Assembly (NCBI RefSeq): GCF_003600355.1
Contig: NZ_CP032416.1
Span: 1,508,183-1,572,182 of the forward strand
Length of the DNA stretch: 64,000 bases
Direction: 5' to 3'
Origin: Clostridium fermenticellae
GTDB taxonomy: Bacteria > Bacillota > Clostridia > Clostridiales > Clostridiaceae
Shown: in pieces, positions 9,415-20,181 of the stretch
How positions within the stretch are numbered: the first letter of the stretch is position 1
Layout of the letters: each line of letters starts with the position of its first letter
Notes under the pieces: model-generated
What the model was told of the DNA's origin: nothing
Seen by the model: the letters and a program-made list of their open reading frames with translations, nothing else
The model's database searches: none
Position numbers and translations under genes: made by a program

Positions 9415-10179
9415 ATGCAAACTAAACAAAACCAATTTTCCAGGACAGAACTACTTCTTGGAAAACCAGCTCTAGAAAAATTAAATAATAGTACAGTTGC
9501 GATATTTGGACTTGGCGGAGTTGGAAGTTTCTCTTTTGAAGCTTTAATAAGAGGTGGAATAAGCCATTTAATCCTTGTAGATGATGATACAGTCTGCCTT
9601 ACAAATATAAATAGACAAATACACGCAAACCATGACACCATTGGCAGCCCTAAAGTTGATGTTATAAAAGAAAGAGCCTTAAAGATAAACCCTGATTGCA
9701 TTATAGAAACATATAAGACTTTTGTAAAAGAAGATAATATAAATGAAATAATTCCTGATAATGTTGATTATGTTATAGATGCAATTGATACAGTATCCTC
9801 CAAGATAGCTCTGGTAGTTTGGTGCAAAAAACATGACATTAATATAATAAGCTGCATGGGAACCGGGAATAAACTTGACCCGACTAAATTTAAAATAGCA
9901 GATATCTATAGTACAAAGATATGTCCATTAGCAAAAGTTATGAGGCATGAACTCAGAAAAAGGGGTGTACAAAATTTGAAGGTACTATATTCAGAAGAAA
10001 TTCCATTAACCCCTAAATGTGATGTTATAACATGCAAAGAAGGTTGTGTATGCTCTGGAGGAAGTAAAAAATGTCTTGCAAAAAGGCAGATACCTGGAAG
10101 CATATCATTTGTCCCTCCAGTTGCAGGTATGATAATTGGCGGGGAAGTAATAAAAGACATATTAAAAATCCATAAATAA
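9415..10179 (+). CDS. tcdA: tRNA threonylcarbamoyladenosine dehydratase
   Basis: A 254-residue ThiF/MoeB-type E1-like protein. The nucleotide-binding loop IFGLGGVGSF is at about residues 30-40, followed by the acidic VDDDTVCLTNINRQ segment that is conserved in the YgdL/TcdA subgroup. In E. coli TcdA cyclises t6A37 of tRNA to ct6A with ATP. Cysteines late in the protein (CKEGCVCSGG) are typical of the group. The AAGGAG site is 9 bases from the ATG. Convergent with the next gene. Confidence 0.9.
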   Translation: MQTKQNQFSRTELLLGKPALEKLNNSTVAIFGLGGVGSFSFEALIRGGISHLILVDDDTVCLTNINRQIHANHDTIGSPKVDVIKERALKINPDCIIETYKTFVKEDNINEIIPDNVDYVIDAIDTVSSKIALVVWCKKHDINIISCMGTGNKLDPTKFKIADIYSTKICPLAKVMRHELRKRGVQNLKVLYSEEIPLTPKCDVITCKEGCVCSGGSKKCLAKRQIPGSISFVPPVAGMIIGGEVIKDILKIHK

Positions 10180-10193
10180 TATGGGTTTTTAAT
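10161..10193. terminator. bidirectional terminator between tcdA and the AlaX-like gene
   Basis: A 13-bp stem with one G-U pair (10161-10173 with 10181-10193) and a 7-base loop. It overlaps the last codons of tcdA and has A/T runs that give a U-tract both ways. Confidence 0.65.
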
Positions 10194-10209
10194 ATGTTAA
10201 ATTAGCTTA

Positions 10210-11391
10210 TTAATTTATAGCTTCATTTACTTTAGAGTATAAGAACTCACAGAACTTAATTAAATCTTCTTCTGAATCAAAAGTTCCTTGTGCACTTTTA
10301 TCCTTTCCTCCACCTTTTCCATTAAATTCTTTAATATACTCCTTAAACAATTTTCCACATTTTATATCATAACTAGTATTGTTTTCAAAGATAATTTTTT
10401 TGTCAACTATCGAACTCAATATGAAAATACCGTTTATCCTGCCGAGTGCACTCCCAATGAGTTTGACCTGTTCAAATGTCATAAATTCAAAATTTTTAAG
10501 TATAATATCAGAACACATACTATTTATTATTTTTTCAGCTTCCTTATCTGCAAATATCTTATTTAATTTATTGACTTGTTTTTTCAAATCTTCTATCTCT
10601 TTAGACTGTTTTTGAACCTTATCCAGTATTTCAGATTCATCTACTGAAAAATATTTTCCCAAATTATTTACTATATTATGTTTTATCTGTATATCTTTTA
10701 GTGCTCTATTTCCACATTTAACATATATTCTGGTCATTCCTTTATATCTTTCGGTTTTAATTATCTTTACAATACCAATTTCTCCTGTTCTAGCTACATG
10801 AGTTCCACAGCAGGGACAACAATCCATATCCTTAACTTCTACTATTCTTATCTCATTTTCGCCTTCTTTAACTTTCTTCCTTATTGGAAAATTTTCAGCC
10901 TCTTCTCTCGAAACTATACAAGTGTGGAATTCTCTATCTTTATATATGTACGAATTAACTTCATCCTCAGCCCTTTTCACCATATCATCTGTCATATGTT
11001 CTATGTCTGTATCTAAAGTTAAATATTCATCACCCATATGAAATCCCTTATTATTTCCACCAAATAATTTAAGTATTGCTCCAGATAAAATATGTTCTCC
11101 TGCATGCTGCTGCATATGATCAAATCTTACATTAAAATCTATTCTACATAAAACATTTTTATTTTTAGGTGCTTCTTTCATATGATGATATATAATATCA
11201 TCCTTTTCTGAAACATGGTGTACAGGAATTCCATCTATTTCACCTATATCTGATGGTTGTCCTCCACCTTCTGGATAAAATATAGTTTTATCCAGTACTA
11301 CAAGCACTTCTTTATCATTATTTATGATATCAACTACTTGAGCTCTGCACTCTTTCAAATACTGATCTTCATAATACAATTTTTCAGTCAT
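10210..11391 (-). CDS. alanyl-tRNA editing protein, long AlaX type
   Basis: 393 residues. The N-terminal half has the tRNA synthetase second-additional-domain fold: FYPEGGGQPSD, the zinc motif HAGEH (HxxxH), and CxxxH (CCGTH) in CCPCCGTHVA. The C-terminal half has a coiled coil (about 255-290) and a DHHA1-like tail with GKGGGKDKSAQG. Such free-standing proteins hydrolyse Ser- or Gly-mischarged tRNA-Ala in trans. The start is ATG at 11391 with AGGGAG at 9 bases; an adjacent in-frame TTG at 11394 is possible. Confidence 0.87.
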   Translation of the reverse strand: MTEKLYYEDQYLKECRAQVVDIINNDKEVLVVLDKTIFYPEGGGQPSDIGEIDGIPVHHVSEKDDIIYHHMKEAPKNKNVLCRIDFNVRFDHMQQHAGEHILSGAILKLFGGNNKGFHMGDEYLTLDTDIEHMTDDMVKRAEDEVNSYIYKDREFHTCIVSREEAENFPIRKKVKEGENEIRIVEVKDMDCCPCCGTHVARTGEIGIVKIIKTERYKGMTRIYVKCGNRALKDIQIKHNIVNNLGKYFSVDESEILDKVQKQSKEIEDLKKQVNKLNKIFADKEAEKIINSMCSDIILKNFEFMTFEQVKLIGSALGRINGIFILSSIVDKKIIFENNTSYDIKCGKLFKEYIKEFNGKGGGKDKSAQGTFDSEEDLIKFCEFLYSKVNEAIN

Positions 11392-11462
11392 CAAAAATCG
11401 CTCCCTTCAAAATTAACAGTTATTTATATTTTAACTTCTTAATATATAATTTTCAAGAAAAG

Positions 11463-12338
11463 CTATTCTTTATAAATTATTCTAGAAAGAAATGACACAA
11501 TAATTCCAATAATAACAACTCCAGTAACAGTTTCAATCATCACCAGTCCACGTACCAGCATGGAATTTGGCAGTATATCTCCATATCCCAGTGTGGTTAT
11601 TGTAACTATGCTAAAATAAATAAAATTCCAAAGAGGATATTTAAAAGTTCCATTAGCCACATCTTTAAGTATATATGGACTGTCATCCAAAAATGATACT
11701 GAATTTTCCATAATACTACAAAAATAAAAATCTAATGGATAAAAAGTGAACTCCGGGCTAAATATTCTATCTACTATTAAGTAATCCTTAATAAATATAT
11801 TTATAACCTTGACTTTTTCAAATTTATCTAAATAACTATATTTATAAAGTTTATACTTATCTATATCTTCTTTTTTTTTCGGCGAATAAAGAGAAATTTT
11901 TACCTTATACATTTTAGAATTGTTTAAAACAGTTTCTGAAAATCCATCTAGTTTCACATGAGTTATTCCTTTTTGTATAAATACACTATAATAGTAGTTT
12001 GACCATAATTGCCCAATAGATCTATCCATTGCAAATACATTTGACCTTTTATTGACAATATCATTTAACTTTACAATTGGTCTTTTATATTCTTCACTTA
12101 CAATAAGTTCCTTTATAATTTCTCTTAGTTGCTTATTATAAACATTTAATTTTAATTTTTTTTCAAACACATTTATTTTAGTATTTAGACTTATATCACT
12201 TTGAAATACAAAAAATTGGCCAGACGACTTATTGGCTATCTTCCAATACACTATTCCAAAAATAATAATTATAACTAGATAAATTAATATCCAGAATTTA
12301 AGAAAACTTCTATTACTTTTTTTTATAATAAAACTCAT
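11463..12338 (-). CDS. two-transmembrane potassium channel family protein with large central domain
   Basis: 291 residues. One membrane helix lies near the N-terminus (about 13-35). The pore helix and selectivity filter TLGYGD start at about residue 248, and a last membrane helix follows (about 262-285). Between helix 1 and the pore lie about 190 residues without membrane segments, predicted to face outside, which is much longer than the usual turret of a KcsA-like channel. The start at 12338 is set by AGGAGAA six bases before the ATG; the longer frame to 12368 lacks a site. Confidence 0.75.
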   Translation of the reverse strand: MSFIIKKSNRSFLKFWILIYLVIIIIFGIVYWKIANKSSGQFFVFQSDISLNTKINVFEKKLKLNVYNKQLREIIKELIVSEEYKRPIVKLNDIVNKRSNVFAMDRSIGQLWSNYYYSVFIQKGITHVKLDGFSETVLNNSKMYKVKISLYSPKKKEDIDKYKLYKYSYLDKFEKVKVINIFIKDYLIVDRIFSPEFTFYPLDFYFCSIMENSVSFLDDSPYILKDVANGTFKYPLWNFIYFSIVTITTLGYGDILPNSMLVRGLVMIETVTGVVIIGIIVSFLSRIIYKE

Positions 12339-12409
12339 ATATAATTCTCCTAAGATAACAGAATCCATATATGAATTTTATTAAAATCACATTAAATTTA
12401 TAACTATAT

Positions 12410-12492
12410 TTACAATTCTTCTATTTTCTTTCTTGCTATATAATCTGAATCTACATCACTATTTGTATTTTTTAATCTATTTTATACTTCAT
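12410..12492 (-). pseudogene. tiny ORF with strong ribosome binding site, frameshifted
   Basis: Directly behind the ADH-like gene an AGGAGG site lies seven bases before an ATG at 12492, but this frame stops after MKYKID. A shift of one base opens a frame that runs LKNTNSDVDSDYIARKKIEEL to a TAA at 12410-12412. The two parts together would make about a 27-residue charged peptide. It could be a decayed small gene or a sequencing indel. I recognise no family. Confidence 0.35.
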
Positions 12493-12506
12493 TGTATTTC
12501 CTCCTG

Positions 12507-13652
12507 TTAGAAATCTATATCATGTCCATAATAGACATATTTTAATATTCTAACTATATCTTCTTCCGCAATTTTAGAAGATTTTACTCTGGTAAAATAT
12601 TTAGCAGAATCTTGTACGAGCATAAATAAATTATTTTTAAATACGGATTCATCTACTCCTATTTCCTTAAGGCTCCTCTTTATATTAAATTCAGTACTAA
12701 ACTTTCTTATAAAATTTATAAAATCCTCAATCTTCAAATATTTAGATAATACCTTCAATTTTGATACTATCTTTATATTCCTACTACTATATTCCAAAAA
12801 ATATGGAAAGATTATAGCATTTACCTCGCTATAACTCAACTTGAATTTAGAACTAATTGATGATGTTACTGCATCGATTAATTCATTATGAACATCATTA
12901 AATGCCAATCCTGAAATACACTCATAATTTTGTAATTTTTCTCTAAATTTCATATCATTACTCTTAAAAGATAACGGCAAATATCTAAATATACCCTTAA
13001 TCGAACTTAAAGCTAAACATCTGGAAATATCATTCAAATTATCATCCATATAACATTGTAGTGCATGAACCATAGCGAGAATTCCTGATTGTGCTACAAT
13101 ATTTGGTGGTACATTAATTGATGTTAAAGGGTCTAAAATAACAATATCTGGTGCAAAGAATGAATTTTTAAACTTCACTCTTGCTTCATTATATTTTAAA
13201 GACATTAAAACATTTCCATTGACTCCACTTCCAGTTCCCAAAATTGATGGTATAGTAATAAATTTTAAGTATTTTCGATTTGAAGGTACACATATAGAAG
13301 ACAGTTTATCAAAATCTATATCCGGTCCTTCATATGCAAGAATTAGTATTTTAGCAGCATCCATAACTGATCCACCACCCAGTGCTACAATTGTATCAGG
13401 CTTGAATCTTTTCATTATATCCAGTATTTCATTCATAGTATTTATTTCAAATTCTCGAGTAATTCCCGAAAATGTGCAGACAGGAAATTTTTTAATTTTT
13501 AATATATTTTTTACTTTTTTCAATATACAATTTTTAATTAAAGATTCAGCACCAATTAATATGAATGTTTTACCAGTATCTATATTATTTAAATATTGAA
13601 GAGCATTTTCACCCATTACTATATAATTTTGCCCAAATGCAAACTTATCCAT
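12507..13652 (-). CDS. iron-containing alcohol dehydrogenase-like protein, metal site degenerate
   Basis: 381 residues. The dehydroquinate-synthase/Fe-ADH fold is clear from the NAD-binding VALGGGSVMDAAK, the TIPSILGTGSGVN segment and DPLTSINVPPNIVAQSG. However, aligning by eye with FucO-type enzymes, the first metal Asp is Leu192, the next His is kept (His196), and the two later His are Ser264 and Tyr274. Such a protein probably cannot hold iron in the usual way, so it may be inactive as an ADH or use another mechanism. The start at 13652 follows GGAAAGGAG; an ATG upstream at 13673 lacks a site. Confidence 0.75.
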   Translation of the reverse strand: MDKFAFGQNYIVMGENALQYLNNIDTGKTFILIGAESLIKNCILKKVKNILKIKKFPVCTFSGITREFEINTMNEILDIMKRFKPDTIVALGGGSVMDAAKILILAYEGPDIDFDKLSSICVPSNRKYLKFITIPSILGTGSGVNGNVLMSLKYNEARVKFKNSFFAPDIVILDPLTSINVPPNIVAQSGILAMVHALQCYMDDNLNDISRCLALSSIKGIFRYLPLSFKSNDMKFREKLQNYECISGLAFNDVHNELIDAVTSSISSKFKLSYSEVNAIIFPYFLEYSSRNIKIVSKLKVLSKYLKIEDFINFIRKFSTEFNIKRSLKEIGVDESVFKNNLFMLVQDSAKYFTRVKSSKIAEEDIVRILKYVYYGHDIDF

Positions 13653-13710
13653 GTAGACTTTACTCCTTTCCATAAAAATATCTTTTCATACTATAATTAT
13701 ATTCCAAAAT

Positions 13711-13975
13711 TATAGGGTTTATAATTCCAGGCTTAACTTATGCGTAGACCGGGATTTTTAAAATTTAGGCACATTAAAAAATTTTGTAGTAAGTCTTCGC
13801 GAAGCGTTCTTAAAAATCTTAGTAGATTATATATGTTTGAGCGCAGTGAGTTTATATAATCTGCTTAGATTGATTTTTTTAAGCGCAAGCTTAGACTTAC
13901 TAGAAATTTTTTAGATGACGAATTTTGGAAGTGGCAGCTTACGTATAACTTAAGCTTGGAATTACAAATCTCATA
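13711..13975. repeat. long-palindrome intergenic element, copy 1
   Basis: About 265 bp with ends TATAGGGTTTATAATTCC and the inverted ...GGAATTACAAATCTCATA. The two halves are complementary along nearly their whole length, with the apex around 13838-13858 (GTTTGAGCGCAGTGAGTTT). It lies between the ilvD terminator and the ADH-like gene. It contains no convincing ORF. It is related to the copies at 15818, 46415, 51833 and 54358. Confidence 0.9.
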
Positions 13976-14026
13976 ATAGCTAAAAAATGATTTGTATTTT
14001 TACCTATAACTTATTCATAATAAATA

Positions 14027-14069
14027 AAAAAAGACTATAAGATCAAATATTTGCCTTATAGCCTTTTTT
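14027..14069 (-). terminator. terminator of the ilv operon
   Basis: Arms 14027-14041 and 14055-14069, read on the minus strand, form a stem of about 15 bp with one mismatch or wobble, ending in a run of T. It lies 24 bases past the ilvD stop. Confidence 0.8.
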
Positions 14070-14092
14070 ATCATATTTTAAAAATTTAAATA

Positions 14093-15751
14093 TTATTTAA
14101 GTACTGCTCCAGTATTTGCTGAAGTTACCAATTTAGCATACCTCGATAAATAACCTGTTTTTATTTTAAGCTCCGGTTTAAGATAACTTTTTTTTCTTTT
14201 CTCAAGTTCATGCTTGTCAACTAATAACTCAAGTTTCTTATTTTTTATGTCTACAAGTATTTTATCTCCTTCTTGTACAAGACCAATCAATCCGCCTTCC
14301 ATAGCTTCAGGTGAAACATGCCCTATAGATGCACCTCTTGTAGCACCTGAAAATCTTCCATCTGTAATAAGTGCTACATCCTTATCAAGCCCAATACCGG
14401 CAATAGCAGATGTAGGAGATAACATTTCTCTCATTCCAGGTCCACCTTTTGGGCCCTCATATCTTATTACAATTACATCGCCTTTATTTATTTGGTTTGA
14501 AAATATAGCTTCAACTGCATCCTCCTCTGAATCATATACTCTTGCAGGACCCTCATGTGTCATCATTTCAGGCGCTACAGCGGATTCTTTAACTACTGCA
14601 CCATCTACGGCAAGGTTTCCCCTAAGTATTGCTATTCCACCTTCATTACTATAAGGTTTTTCAACACTTCTTATAACATCATAATCTAAAACATCATATT
14701 CTCTTATATTTTCACCTACAGTCCTGCCTGTAACAGTAAGTTGCTTCTCGTTAATCAACCCTTTTTTTGAAAGTTCATTCATTAAAGCCGGTATCCCGCC
14801 TGCAAGATGAAGATCTTCCATATGGTGTTTTCCACTAGGACTCAATTTTATAAGACAAGGTGTCTTTTTGCTTATTTCATGAAATAACTCCAAATTTAAT
14901 TCAATACCCGCTTCATGTGCTATAGCTGGAAGATGTAAAACTGTATTAGTTGAACCTGCCATTGCCATATCAACTGTTATCGCATTTTTAAATGCATCTA
15001 AAGTAAGTATATCCCTAGGACATATATTCTTTTTAATACATTCCATAACTGCCATTCCTGCATACTTTGCAATTTGCTTTCTTTCTCCAGTTTGAGCAAG
15101 TGCACTCCCATTAAGTGGCAAACCCATTCCTAGCACCTCAGTCAAGCAATTCATACTATTTGCTGTAAACAATCCAGAACACGATCCACATCCCGGACAT
15201 GACCTTTTGGCTTCCTCTTCAAGTTCTTCTTCTGTAACATTTCCGCCATTACAAGCTCCAACTTTCTCTATACATGTACTAAAATCTAAAGTTTTATCAT
15301 TTAATTTTCCAGCTCTCATAGGTCCACCACTTACAACAACAGCTGGTATATTAAGTCTTGCCGCTGCCATAAGCATTCCAGGAACTATTTTATCACAGTT
15401 TGGTATAAGTACTAAACCATCAAATCCATGGGCCATTGCCATCGCCTCTATAGAATCTGCTATAAGTTCTCTACTGGCAAGGGAATATTTCATTCCAACA
15501 TGTCCCATTGCTATACCATCACAGACAGCAATTGCCGGGAACTCTATAGGTGTTCCACCTGACATAGCAACTCCAAGTTTTACTGCTTTTGCTATTTCAT
15601 CCAGATGCATATGCCCCGCTACTATTTCATTTTGAGAATTTACTATTCCGATTAAAGGTTTTTCAATCTCTTCTTTTGTATATCCCATTCCGTACATTAA
15701 TGCTCTAGCGGGAGCAGCCTTAATCCCTTTCTTTACCAAATCACTTCTCAT
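14093..15751 (-). CDS. ilvD: dihydroxy-acid dehydratase
   Basis: Iron-sulfur enzyme that dehydrates 2,3-dihydroxy acids to 2-oxo acids in isoleucine and valine synthesis. The 552-residue length is normal. The cluster cysteines are visible in [13 protein letters not shown] and [17 protein letters not shown]. The ATG follows GGGAGGA. It is the last gene of the T-box operon and is separated from ilvB by a 260-bp palindromic element rather than the usual few bases. Confidence 0.96.
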   Translation of the reverse strand: MRSDLVKKGIKAAPARALMYGMGYTKEEIEKPLIGIVNSQNEIVAGHMHLDEIAKAVKLGVAMSGGTPIEFPAIAVCDGIAMGHVGMKYSLASRELIADSIEAMAMAHGFDGLVLIPNCDKIVPGMLMAAARLNIPAVVVSGGPMRAGKLNDKTLDFSTCIEKVGACNGGNVTEEELEEEAKRSCPGCGSCSGLFTANSMNCLTEVLGMGLPLNGSALAQTGERKQIAKYAGMAVMECIKKNICPRDILTLDAFKNAITVDMAMAGSTNTVLHLPAIAHEAGIELNLELFHEISKKTPCLIKLSPSGKHHMEDLHLAGGIPALMNELSKKGLINEKQLTVTGRTVGENIREYDVLDYDVIRSVEKPYSNEGGIAILRGNLAVDGAVVKESAVAPEMMTHEGPARVYDSEEDAVEAIFSNQINKGDVIVIRYEGPKGGPGMREMLSPTSAIAGIGLDKDVALITDGRFSGATRGASIGHVSPEAMEGGLIGLVQEGDKILVDIKNKKLELLVDKHELEKRKKSYLKPELKIKTGYLSRYAKLVTSANTGAVLK

Positions 15752-15817
15752 GTTAATTTATCCTCCCTGTAAATTATATAAATTCCAAAATACTTTTATC
15801 CATACAATAAATTTATA

Positions 15818-16077
15818 TATAGGATTTGTAATTCTAAGCTTAACTTATGCGTAGGCCAAGATTTCTAAAGTTTAGGCACATTAAAAATTTTGTAGTAAGT
15901 CTTAGCAAGGCATTTTTAAAAATCTAAGTGGATTTTATATGTTTGAGCAAAGCGAGTTTATAAAATCTGCTTAGATTTTTATGAATGCAAGCTTACACTT
16001 ACTAGAAACTTTTTACATGACGTATTTTGGAAATCCTGGCCGGAGCATAAGTTAAGCTTTCATTTACAAATTCTATA
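15818..16077. repeat. long-palindrome intergenic element, copy 2, inside the ilv operon
   Basis: 260 bp with ends TATAGGATTTGTAATTC and ...ATTTACAAATTCTATA. The halves are complementary around an apex near 15940-15960 (GTTTGAGCAAAGCGAGTTT). It fills nearly all of the space between the ilvB stop and the ilvD ribosome binding site. A read-through ilv transcript would contain its folded RNA. Confidence 0.9.
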
Positions 16078-16108
16078 TTTGAATGCCCCTTTTTATTTAT
16101 TAACCTTA

Positions 16109-17779
16109 TTATCCTATAATTTTATCGATGGCCTCACCAGGTGGAACTATAGGAAATACTTTTACATCTGTACCTACTTCACACTCTATAATCATAGGTC
16201 TGTTATACTCAAATGCCTCCTCTAGTGCCCCATCTATTTCAGCGTCTTGAGTTATTTTTACAGATTTTATACCATATGCAGCTCCAAGTTTGACAAAATC
16301 AACATCAGGTTCAACCTTAGTACTGCAGAACCTACCATCATAAAATAATTCCTGCCACTGATGAACCATTCCCAGTGCATGATTATTCAAAATAATTTGC
16401 ACTATAGGAAGATTATATTTTGATATTGTAGCTAATTCCGTAGAATTCATTTTAAAACTGCCATCTCCAGCTATGTTTATAACTCTTTTATCTGAGTTTC
16501 CAACAGCCGCCCCAATAGCAGCTCCTAACCCAAAACCCATAGCTCCAAGTCCACCAGAAGTTATAAAAGTCCTAGGTCTTAAAAATTTAAAATACTGAGC
16601 TGTCCATATTTGATTTTGTCCTACTTCAGTCGTTACAATACAATCGCCATTTGTCACAGAGAATAATTTTTCAAGTAGTAATCTCGGACTTATTCCTCTC
16701 ATTATAGATTGCTTCTTGGTTCTTATTTTCTTCCAATTTAAAATCTGCTTCATCCATTCCTCATGATACTGTTTTTGCAATTTAGAGTTTAGAGAAGTTA
16801 ATACATCTTTAACATCACCTTGTATATTCAAATTTACAGCTACATTCTTACCAAATTCCTTTTCATCAATATCTATGTGTATTATTTTTGCGTTTGGTGC
16901 AAAACATTCTGCCTTGCTTACAACACGGTCACTGAATCTAGCACCAATAGCAATAAGAAGATCACAATTTGTAACAGCATAATTTGACGAATGACTTCCA
17001 TGCATACCAATCATACCTGTATAATTCGTTCTGTCACCAGGGAATGCCCCAATTCCCATAAGTGAACAAGTAACTGGAGTATCTAATTTATCTACAAATT
17101 CATACAGCTCTTTTTCGGCATCAGATGAAATAACTCCTCCTCCAGCATAAACCAGAGGCTTTTTACTTCTATTTATGATTTCAAGAGCCTTATCTATACC
17201 TTTTACATTTACAGATTCTGCTTCTACATTGCATAAATTATTTGGTCCATCCTTTGTTTTAATAAAACCTTCTGTATACTCTGAATTTTGTATATTCTTT
17301 GGCATTTCTATAACAACCGGTCCCCGTCTTCCGCTCATAGCAACCTTAAAAGCTTCATCTACTATAATTTTTATATTTTTGACATCATCTATTATAAAAG
17401 TTTTCTTTGTTATTGCCTTAGTTATACTTCTTATATTGACTTCTTGAAAAGAATCTTTACCAATAAGACTTACAGGAACTTGCCCTGCAATCACTATAAT
17501 TGGAACAGAATCCATATATGCTGTAGCAATTCCGGTAACTGTATTTGTTGCTCCAGGCCCTGAGGTTGTTAAAACAACCCCAACCTTACCTGTGGATCTG
17601 GCATAACCATCAGCAGCATGAGCAGCCCCTTGTTCATGTGCCGTGATTACATGATTTAATTCTCCTTTCATATCATATAATGCATCATATATTGGTAATA
17701 CCGCACCCCCCGGATATCCAAATACAGTATTAACATCATGTTCTACAAGACACTTTAAAAGCATCTTAGCCCCCTTCAT
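16109..17779 (-). CDS. ilvB: acetolactate synthase, large (catalytic) subunit
   Basis: 556 residues. ThDP- and FAD-dependent enzyme that condenses pyruvate with pyruvate or 2-oxobutyrate. The catalytic Glu49 is in AHEQGAAHAADGYAR. The ThDP motif region runs GDGSFKMNSTELATISKYNLPIV near residue 435. FAD-domain features such as GMIGMHGSHSSNYA are present. It has the biosynthetic IlvB length rather than that of the catabolic AlsS. No ilvN regulatory subunit is adjacent. The ATG follows AGGAAGTG, 31 bases behind ilvC. Confidence 0.94.
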   Translation of the reverse strand: MKGAKMLLKCLVEHDVNTVFGYPGGAVLPIYDALYDMKGELNHVITAHEQGAAHAADGYARSTGKVGVVLTTSGPGATNTVTGIATAYMDSVPIIVIAGQVPVSLIGKDSFQEVNIRSITKAITKKTFIIDDVKNIKIIVDEAFKVAMSGRRGPVVIEMPKNIQNSEYTEGFIKTKDGPNNLCNVEAESVNVKGIDKALEIINRSKKPLVYAGGGVISSDAEKELYEFVDKLDTPVTCSLMGIGAFPGDRTNYTGMIGMHGSHSSNYAVTNCDLLIAIGARFSDRVVSKAECFAPNAKIIHIDIDEKEFGKNVAVNLNIQGDVKDVLTSLNSKLQKQYHEEWMKQILNWKKIRTKKQSIMRGISPRLLLEKLFSVTNGDCIVTTEVGQNQIWTAQYFKFLRPRTFITSGGLGAMGFGLGAAIGAAVGNSDKRVINIAGDGSFKMNSTELATISKYNLPIVQIILNNHALGMVHQWQELFYDGRFCSTKVEPDVDFVKLGAAYGIKSVKITQDAEIDGALEEAFEYNRPMIIECEVGTDVKVFPIVPPGEAIDKIIG

Positions 17780-17810
17780 AGTATCACTTCCTTTTTAAAT
17801 AAATACTCAA

Positions 17811-18839
<1,029 letters not shown>

Positions 18840-18904
18840 TTAATTTATTTTTTATTTATATTTTTGTAAATTTTTCAATTATATTACTTTAAAAATTAAA
18901 AAAT

Positions 18905-20107
18905 TTAATTGATCTCATAATCTTTTAAAACTTTTCCTAATATTTCAATGCCTGTTAAAATTTCATCATCCCCAGTATTTGAAAAATTAAGCCTGAAATT
19001 ATTTCTTACTCCACCATTTGCATAGAAAGCAATCCCCGGTACAAATCCTACCTTTTTTTCCATAGCCTTTTCAAGCACTTTTGATGCATCCATATACTCA
19101 GGTAATGTTACCCATATAAAAAGTCCACCATTTGGTTTTGTAAAATTACAATCTTTCGGAAAATTTTCTTCTATTGCTTTTAGCATTAAATTTCTCTTTC
19201 TCCTATATACATCAATGATCTTCTCTATATTTGCTTTTAAATCAAACATTTTCATATACATGGCAACTTCTTTTTGAGCCATAGTATTTGTCTGAAGATC
19301 AACAGATTGTTTAACTAAACTATATTGACTTAATGCTTGCTTGTCGGCATAAACCCAACCAATCCTGAGTCCGGGACAAAATATTTTTGAAAATGTTCCA
19401 AGAAAAATAACCCTGTCATTTTTGTCAAAACTCTTTATAGCCGGTAATCCTTCACCTTCAAATCTTAAATTCCCATATGGATTATCCTCTAAAATTAGTA
19501 CATCATATTTATCTGCTAATTCAATCATTTTCTTTCTTCTATCAAGAGGTAAAGTTTTACCTGTAGGATTTTGAAAATCAGGTACTGTGTATATAAACTT
19601 TGTATTTGGATTTTCTTTAAGCACTCTTTCAAGGTCATCCATCATCATACCATCATCATCCATTTTAACTTCAGCAAAACTTGGTTTATAGGATTTGAAT
19701 GCTGTTATTGCCCCAACATAACTAGGATTTTCACATATAACTACATCTCCAGGATTAAGGAAAACCCTTCCTGAAAATTCAAGTGCCTGCTGTGATCCAC
19801 AAGTAACCATTACACAATCAGGATCTGCCTCAATACCTGAAGCCTTCATTATTTGATTTGCAATTGCCTCTTTAAGTTCTTTTTCACCTTCTGTTGCACT
19901 GTATTGCAATGCAAGTCCACCATATACTTCGAGAACCTTTTTGCTTACTTGTTTCATTTCTTCAATCGGAAATACTTCTTTATTCGGAAGTCCTCCTGCA
20001 AAAGATATTACATCTTTCATAGTCGTAAGCTTCATTATGTGGGCCATACACTCATCTATTTCTTTAGAATCGCCCATTTCCATCCTCTCAGCAAACTTCT
20101 CCTTCAT
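18905..20107 (-). CDS. class I/II PLP-dependent aminotransferase, first gene of the ilv operon
   Basis: 400 residues, fold type I. The PLP lysine is in FLGTFSKIFCPGLRIGW. Other marks are SFAGGLPNKEVFP near the N-terminus, YSATEGEKELKEAI, VTCGSQQALEF and DFQNPTGKTL. This is the 2-aminoadipate/LysN-like group, which acts on branched-chain, aromatic and long-chain amino acids. Its place as first gene behind an isoleucine-type T-box suggests that it does the last step of branched-chain amino acid synthesis in place of IlvE. Substrate is inferred from context. The ATG follows AAAGGAG. Confidence 0.85.
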   Translation of the reverse strand: MKEKFAERMEMGDSKEIDECMAHIMKLTTMKDVISFAGGLPNKEVFPIEEMKQVSKKVLEVYGGLALQYSATEGEKELKEAIANQIMKASGIEADPDCVMVTCGSQQALEFSGRVFLNPGDVVICENPSYVGAITAFKSYKPSFAEVKMDDDGMMMDDLERVLKENPNTKFIYTVPDFQNPTGKTLPLDRRKKMIELADKYDVLILEDNPYGNLRFEGEGLPAIKSFDKNDRVIFLGTFSKIFCPGLRIGWVYADKQALSQYSLVKQSVDLQTNTMAQKEVAMYMKMFDLKANIEKIIDVYRRKRNLMLKAIEENFPKDCNFTKPNGGLFIWVTLPEYMDASKVLEKAMEKKVGFVPGIAFYANGGVRNNFRLNFSNTGDDEILTGIEILGKVLKDYEIN

Positions 20108-20181
20108 AAATAATCAACTCCTTTGGCTGTTATTTTATATGTATCATATATATCTACATATACTGTAAAATTGTATAAAAA

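Noticed and set aside
13711-13975. Element as a riboswitch or structured regulatory RNA class
   Set aside because: It occurs downstream, upstream and between convergent genes without a fixed relation to any gene start, and the family ends look like transposon ends; a mobile element fits better.
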